A DNA stretch of 64,000 nt from Devosia litorisediminis (GTDB lineage: Bacteria; Pseudomonadota; Alphaproteobacteria; Rhizobiales; Devosiaceae). Made by a program: the position numbers and the translations under genes. The notes under the pieces are model-generated. The model had not been told where the DNA came from. It made no database searches and saw nothing but the letters and a program-made list of their open reading frames with translations. Location: NCBI RefSeq assembly GCF_018334155.1, contig NZ_JAGXTP010000002.1, positions 124,001-188,000 on the forward strand. The letters run 5' to 3'. Positions 59,366-64,000 of this stretch are shown piece after piece. Each line of letters opens with the position of its first letter. The stretch's first letter is position 1.

Positions 59366-61201
59366 TCAGGGTTTGGTCGGTTCATTCGCCTTGGGCTTGC
59401 GCTTGAAGGCGTCCAGAATATTGCCAAGCAGATTCACCTCGGCGCCATGGCGCTTCATGATGAAGTACTGCTGGGTCACGCTCAGCGTGTTGTTCCAGGC
59501 CCAGTAGATCACCAGACCAGCGGGGAAGGTGCCCAGCATGAAGGTGAAGATCACCGGCATCCAGTTGAAGATCATCGCCTGGGTTGGGTCGGGTGGCGGC
59601 GGGTTCAGCTTCATCTGCACCCACATGGTCAGGCCCATGATCACGGGCCATACGCCCAGATGCAGGAAGCCGCCTACCACTGGCAGAATCGTCGGGTCCC
59701 AGGGGATCAGGCCGAACAGCGTGAAGATATTGGTTGGATCGGGTGCTGCCAGATCGCGGATCCAGCCGAAGAACGGCGCATGGCGCATGTCCAGGCTGAT
59801 AAAGATCACCGTGTAGAGTGCGAAGAACACAGGGATCTGGATCAAAACCGGCCAGCAGCCACTGAGCGGGTTGATCTTTTCTTTCTTGTACAGCTCCATC
59901 ATGGCCTGCTGCTGGGCCGGACGGTCATCCTTCAGGCGTTCCTGAATGGATTTCATTTCCGGCTGCACGCGGCGCATGGCGGCCATCGATGCATAAGAGC
60001 GGCTGGCCAGTGGGAAGAACACGGCCTTGACGATCACCGTCACCGCCATCACGGCCAGGCCGAAATTGCCGATAATGCCATTGAGGAACGTCAGCAGATA
60101 GTACATCGGCTTGGTCAGGAAGCTGAACCAGCCCCAGTCGATCAGCAGGTCGATGCGGTCAAAACCGTATTCCTGCTGGTAGCGATTGATGACCGCTTCT
60201 TCCTTGGCGCCGGCAAACAGATAGCTCTCATTGGTGGCCGTTGCGCCTGCAGCAACCACAACCGGCGTCGTTTCCACGAAGCTGGTCTGGTAGTCGTCAT
60301 AGGCGCCGGTATTCTTCCACGAGAACAGGGCATTGATATCGGTATTGGGCTTGGGCAGCGCAGCGGTTGCCCAGTACTTGTCCGAAAAGCCAAGCCAGCC
60401 CGAGGTGTTGTCGAAGCGAACCTGCTGGTCCTTCTGCATGTCGCTATATTTCTTGGACACCATGTTGTTGGAGCCCAGAACGCCATGCGGGCCTTCGTGC
60501 TGGATGAAGAAATTGGCCACCTGGGGCGTGCCATGACGGGCAACGCGCGCATAGGGGAACAGCGCGATATCGCCCGAGCTGTTGTTCTCCACCGACTGGG
60601 TGACGGTGAACAGGTAGTATTCGTCGACCGCAAAGGTGCGACGGAAAGTCAGGCCATCGCCATTGTCCCAGCGCAGCGTGATCGGGCTTGATGCATTGAG
60701 CGTGGTGGCGTTGCCTTCAACGCTCCACACGCTCTTGCTGTCGGGCACGGTGACTGCAGCACCTGCAGCGGGAACCCAGCCCTGTTCAGCAAAATAGGCA
60801 TTGGGGGCGCCCGCCGGGGTCAGCAGGGTGATGATCGGCGACTCCGGATCAACCGTCTCGCGATACTGCTTGAGTTCGAGATCGTCGAGCCGCGCACCGG
60901 TCAGGTTGATCGAGCCGTGCAGATCGGGCGTGTCGATGACAACGCGATCCGTTGCGGCAATCGCTGCGGCGCGATCGGTATAAAATGCAGTGCCGTCAGC
61001 GGCCACGGTGCCGGGTGTGCCTGCAGCAACGGCAGTTGCATTGGGCGTGGCAAGGGCTGCTTCGCTCTGGGCCTGTTCAGCCGCGATCTGTGCCTGCTGC
61101 TGTGCCCGCTCCAATTGCGGGCCGGCAATAAAGAACTGCCAGCCAAACAGCACGATCATGCTGAGCACGATAGCCAGGATGACATTGCGATTATCGGTCA
61201 T
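59366..61201 (-). CDS. yidC: Membrane protein insertase YidC
   Basis: A 611-aa Oxa1-family insertase. An N-terminal span (VILAIVLSMIVLFGWQFFI) is followed by a large periplasmic domain. The insertase core lies from about residue 370 (WFSFLTKPMYYLLTFLNGIIGNFGLAVMAVTVIVKAVFFPLASRSYASMAAMRRVQPEMK), with PVLIQIPVFFALYTV and the closing spans FPAGLVIYWAWNNTLSVTQQYFI. It places proteins in the inner membrane with or without SecYEG. It overlaps rnpA by 4 bp. Confidence 0.96.
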   Translation of the reverse strand: MTDNRNVILAIVLSMIVLFGWQFFIAGPQLERAQQQAQIAAEQAQSEAALATPNATAVAAGTPGTVAADGTAFYTDRAAAIAATDRVVIDTPDLHGSINLTGARLDDLELKQYRETVDPESPIITLLTPAGAPNAYFAEQGWVPAAGAAVTVPDSKSVWSVEGNATTLNASSPITLRWDNGDGLTFRRTFAVDEYYLFTVTQSVENNSSGDIALFPYARVARHGTPQVANFFIQHEGPHGVLGSNNMVSKKYSDMQKDQQVRFDNTSGWLGFSDKYWATAALPKPNTDINALFSWKNTGAYDDYQTSFVETTPVVVAAGATATNESYLFAGAKEEAVINRYQQEYGFDRIDLLIDWGWFSFLTKPMYYLLTFLNGIIGNFGLAVMAVTVIVKAVFFPLASRSYASMAAMRRVQPEMKSIQERLKDDRPAQQQAMMELYKKEKINPLSGCWPVLIQIPVFFALYTVIFISLDMRHAPFFGWIRDLAAPDPTNIFTLFGLIPWDPTILPVVGGFLHLGVWPVIMGLTMWVQMKLNPPPPDPTQAMIFNWMPVIFTFMLGTFPAGLVIYWAWNNTLSVTQQYFIMKRHGAEVNLLGNILDAFKRKPKANEPTKP

Positions 61202-61602
61202 TGTTTTTGTTTCCGTGGGCCGCGGCCGGAAGAGTTGCGCTGATCAGTCGATCTGGGAGCGTGCACACGCACGATCAAGGCACCCAGATCGGCAACCAGC
61301 TTGGCAAAGGGTTCGCTCAGCGCTTCGCGCCGTCCGACCAGCACATAGTCGTGGGCGGGCACAAAGTCACGCGCGCATGCTGTCACAGCCGCGCGTAAGC
61401 GACGTTTTATACGGTTTCTTTCGGGGGAATTGCCCGTCTTCTTGGTGACGGTAAACCCGATTCCCGGTTCCGGCGTGGGCGCGGCGACAGCCTGCAGCCC
61501 AAACGCAGAGCGCCCGGCGCGATTGCCCCGGGCAGCCCTTTGAAACTGGGAGCGCTTGGTGAGCCGACGCAGGGCGTCAGGCTTGGGCGCTACGGCCGTC
61601 AT
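61198..61602 (-). CDS. rnpA: Ribonuclease P protein component
   Basis: A 134-aa protein. The signature RNRIKRRLRAAV (the RNR motif) is near residue 80, preceded by GIGFTVTKKTGNSPE. It assists the RNase P RNA in tRNA 5' maturation. It sits 15 bp after rpmH and overlaps yidC, giving the usual rpmH-rnpA-yidC order. Confidence 0.95.
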   Translation of the reverse strand: MTAVAPKPDALRRLTKRSQFQRAARGNRAGRSAFGLQAVAAPTPEPGIGFTVTKKTGNSPERNRIKRRLRAAVTACARDFVPAHDYVLVGRREALSEPFAKLVADLGALIVRVHAPRSTDQRNSSGRGPRKQKQ

Positions 61603-61616
61603 CCGGCCAAGCGGCC

Positions 61617-61751
61617 TTAGGCCGTGAGCTTCTTGCGACCGTCGCGACGGCGCTTATTGATGATCGCACGACCGTCCTTGGTGGCCATACGGGCACGGAA
61701 ACCGTGGCGGCGGGCACGCACGAGCTGAGACGGCTGATAAGTACGTTTCAT
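61617..61751 (-). CDS. rpmH: 50S ribosomal protein L34
   Basis: A 44-aa highly basic protein, [20 protein letters not shown] and ending [13 protein letters not shown], which is the full L34. The ATG at 61751 is the invariable start. It leads the operon with rnpA and yidC. Confidence 0.98.
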   Translation of the reverse strand: MKRTYQPSQLVRARRHGFRARMATKDGRAIINKRRRDGRKKLTA

Positions 61752-61966
61752 GACATCAAACCGCGCGGGGCGCGGTTCCTCTAGATTGCTGCTCTTGAGC
61801 AAGAATATCGGACACACATGGAGCGCGGGGCGCCCACGGTGCGGGTTGGTGGCGTCTATAGGGAAAACTGGACCCCAAGTCAACGCGCCTAGCGACACTT
61901 CCCAGCCAGTCTTGCCCCGTTGTTTTCACATCCGGATCGCCCCATAAGACCTTTATAGAGCACTTC

Positions 61967-63412
61967 ATGCCGTTGGCGGACATGGTCGATATACTCAAAC
62001 CTGATCTCTGCATCATCGGTGCAGGCGCGCTTGGCATATCTCTGGCGATCGATGCGCGGGCGCGCAACCTCAGCGTCGTGCTGGTGCAAAGACCAGGCGA
62101 TGAGCCCGGCAATGCGGCGCGGGACGAGGCTGTCAGGGCAGCCTTTATGGCCAGTGCCGCGCGCGCTCACGCCATGCGTACCGCATCCGCGCTGGGACTC
62201 AAGGACACCGATCCCAAACCCAGCTTTCGCGCCATCGGCGAGCGCGCCAGCGCCATAGCTGACGCTGTTGCGCCCCAGACCGCGCCCGACCGTCTGGCCG
62301 CGCTGGGCGTTATCCTGCGCGATGAGCCCGCGGCGTTTTCTGATCGGCAGACCTTGCGGGTGGGCACCACGCTGGTTCGTGCTGGCCAGTTTGTGCTGGC
62401 CACCGGCAGCCACCCAACTACGCCGGATCTGCCCGGACACGACAAGGTCCAGAGTTTCAACCCCGACACCATTCTGGCCAATATGCGCAAGCTGAGCCAT
62501 CTGGTGGTCATCGGTGGCGATGCCACGGCGCTCGAACTGGCCCAGGCCTATCGCCGTCTCGGCTCGGATGTGACCGTCGTGCCCCATGGCCCCTTGCTGG
62601 AAGGCTTTGATCCCGAGCCTGTCGCGATTTTGCTGCGCAGCCTGCGTCAGGAGGGTGTGGCTATCCTCGATGGCGCCAGCGTCACCGCTATTCTGCCCCG
62701 CAGTCAGGGCACCGGCATTGCCATTGCCCATGCCGATGGCAGCCTCGACACGCTCGATGTTTCCCACATTCTGTTGGCCTTCGGGCGCGTACCGGATCTC
62801 GGTCCCGAATTGCTGGAGCAGGCCCGTCTCAAACGCGATCCTGCGCGTCCCGATTTCCTGCAGCTTTCCCCTCAAGGCCAGACATCCAATGGCCGGGTCA
62901 CCGCCATCGGTGGCGCGGCTGGCATATATGATGCTCAGAGCGCCCTGCGACAGGCCGCTATCGTCCTGCAGCGGGCCACCGGCGCAGCCGCTGGCCGCAT
63001 CAATCCGCTGCTGGTGCCGCACAGCGTCAATACGAGCCCCGCCATTGCCCAGATCGGCCTGGTCGAGACAGCCAATGGCCTGCGACCCGGTCAAATGGTG
63101 TTGCGCGCAAATGCCAGCGAAACCACGGCAGCCCGCGCTAGTGCTGATCTGCCGGGCAATACCAAGCTGATCACCACAAGCGATGGCACTATCCTGGGCG
63201 CTGCCATGATTGGCGCGCATAGCAGCGAAACTATCGCCATGCTCGCACTGGCGCTCGAGCGCGGCATGGGCGCGGCAGACCTGGCTGGCCTGCTGCTGCC
63301 ACCAGCCAGCCCCGCCGCTCAACTGGTTGATCTGGGGCGCCAGTTCATCGCTCAGCATCGCCCCTCCGACTGGGCCCGACGCCGGGCAGCCCTGCGGCGT
63401 TTGCTCCCCTGA
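61967..63412 (+). CDS. Pyridine nucleotide-disulfide oxidoreductase-like flavoprotein lacking redox disulfide
   Basis: A 481-aa protein with the fold of mercuric or lipoamide reductases. The FAD motif is CIIGAGALG, the NAD motif VVIGGDATALELAQAYRRLGSDVTVV, and HILLAFGRVPD and a C-terminal dimer domain are present. The active-site CxxxxC near residue 45 is absent, replaced by RPGDEPGNAARDEAV. The His-Glu pair near the C-terminus is also missing. Only one Cys is present in the whole protein. So it cannot do dithiol-disulfide exchange. It may be a quinone or other NAD(P)H reductase, or a structural derivative. Confidence 0.8.
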   Translation: MPLADMVDILKPDLCIIGAGALGISLAIDARARNLSVVLVQRPGDEPGNAARDEAVRAAFMASAARAHAMRTASALGLKDTDPKPSFRAIGERASAIADAVAPQTAPDRLAALGVILRDEPAAFSDRQTLRVGTTLVRAGQFVLATGSHPTTPDLPGHDKVQSFNPDTILANMRKLSHLVVIGGDATALELAQAYRRLGSDVTVVPHGPLLEGFDPEPVAILLRSLRQEGVAILDGASVTAILPRSQGTGIAIAHADGSLDTLDVSHILLAFGRVPDLGPELLEQARLKRDPARPDFLQLSPQGQTSNGRVTAIGGAAGIYDAQSALRQAAIVLQRATGAAAGRINPLLVPHSVNTSPAIAQIGLVETANGLRPGQMVLRANASETTAARASADLPGNTKLITTSDGTILGAAMIGAHSSETIAMLALALERGMGAADLAGLLLPPASPAAQLVDLGRQFIAQHRPSDWARRRAALRRLLP

Positions 63413-63465
63413 AATGCGCAGCCACGGGGCTTACGCACTGCTCAGCTTCGCCTATAGTATTGCCG

Positions 63466-64000
63466 ATGACAGCCAGAAGCAGCGCTTTGCCCAGCCGGTT
63501 TGCCGGCCTCTCGATCAAACTCATCGCCACTATCAGCGCGGTGATACTTCTGGTCGAGGTCGTGGTCTATCTGCCCTCGCTCGCCACCTACCGTGCCAAC
63601 TGGCTCGATGACCGCCTGCGCGTGGGTGTTGTCGGGGCCCGGGTGCTCGATGCCGTGCCCGATGTCATGGCCCTGCCGCGCAACCTGACCGACAGGCTGC
63701 TGACCTCGGCAGGTGCCTATGCCATTGTCTATCGCCGCGAGGGCCAGAGCCAGCTGATCGAGCTGGCCAATCCGGTAACCCCCGAAACCGTTGTTACCGC
63801 CGATATGCGCCAGCGCGATCTGCCCACCCTGATCATGGGTGCGCTCGACACCATGCTGGCCGGCCCCGGTCGCACGCTGCGCATTGTCGGTCCCGGCGAC
63901 CTCGACCAGACCATGGTCGAGCTGTTGATGCCCGAGCGTCCCCTGCGTCAGGAGATGTTCGACTATTCCCGCCAAGTGGTCATTCTCTCGCTGGTACTGG
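63466..64000 (+). CDS. Sensor histidine kinase, N-terminal part (cut by window edge)
   Basis: The first 178 codons of a membrane sensor kinase. A first span (LSIKLIATISAVILLVEVVVYLPSL) is followed by a periplasmic domain with WLDDRLRVGVVGARVLDAVPDV and TMVELLMPERPLRQEMFDYSRQVVILSLVL, where a second span begins at the window edge. The arrangement matches large HAMP-type sensor kinases of Hyphomicrobiales. The kinase core lies beyond the window. The ATG at 63466 is the likely start. Confidence 0.75.
   Translation, partial: MTARSSALPSRFAGLSIKLIATISAVILLVEVVVYLPSLATYRANWLDDRLRVGVVGARVLDAVPDVMALPRNLTDRLLTSAGAYAIVYRREGQSQLIELANPVTPETVVTADMRQRDLPTLIMGALDTMLAGPGRTLRIVGPGDLDQTMVELLMPERPLRQEMFDYSRQVVILSLVL

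Overview
The window is high-GC alphaproteobacterial chromosome. Three things point to Hyphomicrobiales, and a Devosia-like organism is a reasonable guess: the housekeeping block rpmH-rnpA-yidC-engB with argB close by, the Agrobacterium-like hydroxycinnamate cluster, and the general protein flavour. The genus is inference, because no 16S gene is present.

Layout. 1-4500: 5' part of polA, a single-domain response regulator, a lipoprotein lytic transglycosylase, a small Cys-repeat secreted protein, and a coupled YqcI/YcgG (GntA-like) plus DUF1989 pair. 4872-16198: an integrated element of about 11.2 kb in tRNA-Arg(CCG), bounded by a 52-bp direct repeat. It has an integrase, two divergent ribbon-helix-helix regulators around three operator-like sites, a chain of small overlapping genes, a lone HK97-type capsid gene, a tail-fibre-like gene, a Panacea-domain protein with a two-span membrane partner, an array of stem-loops with a shared loop sequence, and an iteron-like cluster. 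No terminase, portal or protease was found, so it looks like a phage satellite or a reduced prophage.

16300-31000: an O-antigen ligase-like protein, then an aromatic catabolism region. It encodes feruloyl-CoA synthase, thiolase, an SDR dehydrogenase, a thioesterase, a MarR regulator, an acyl-CoA dehydrogenase, an enoyl-CoA hydratase and a TRAP transporter. It is followed by vanillate demethylase (vanA-vanR-vanB), so hydroxycinnamates could be shortened to hydroxybenzoates and then demethylated.

31000-41500: a Liv-type ABC transporter in one operon with 3-hydroxybutyrate dehydrogenase. It lies behind a sigma-54-like promoter and next to a sigma-54 activator, a thiolase and both subunits of a 3-oxoacid CoA-transferase. 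Together these form an apparent uptake-to-acetyl-CoA route for 3-hydroxybutyrate or a similar short hydroxy acid.

41500-54700: FKBP isomerase, two tandem paralogous small proteins, AcuI-type reductase, ABC exporter, aldo/keto reductase, VOC protein, HAD nucleotidase, a large periplasmic protein, threonine ammonia-lyase, a TetR-MFS efflux pair and argB. 54800-64000: ECF sigma/anti-sigma pair, fasciclin protein, exported MsrB, glutamine amidotransferase-like protein, engB-yidC-rnpA-rpmH, an unusual flavoprotein lacking the redox disulfide, and the start of a sensor kinase. Start sites were chosen by Shine-Dalgarno spacing and family fit. No database search was possible.
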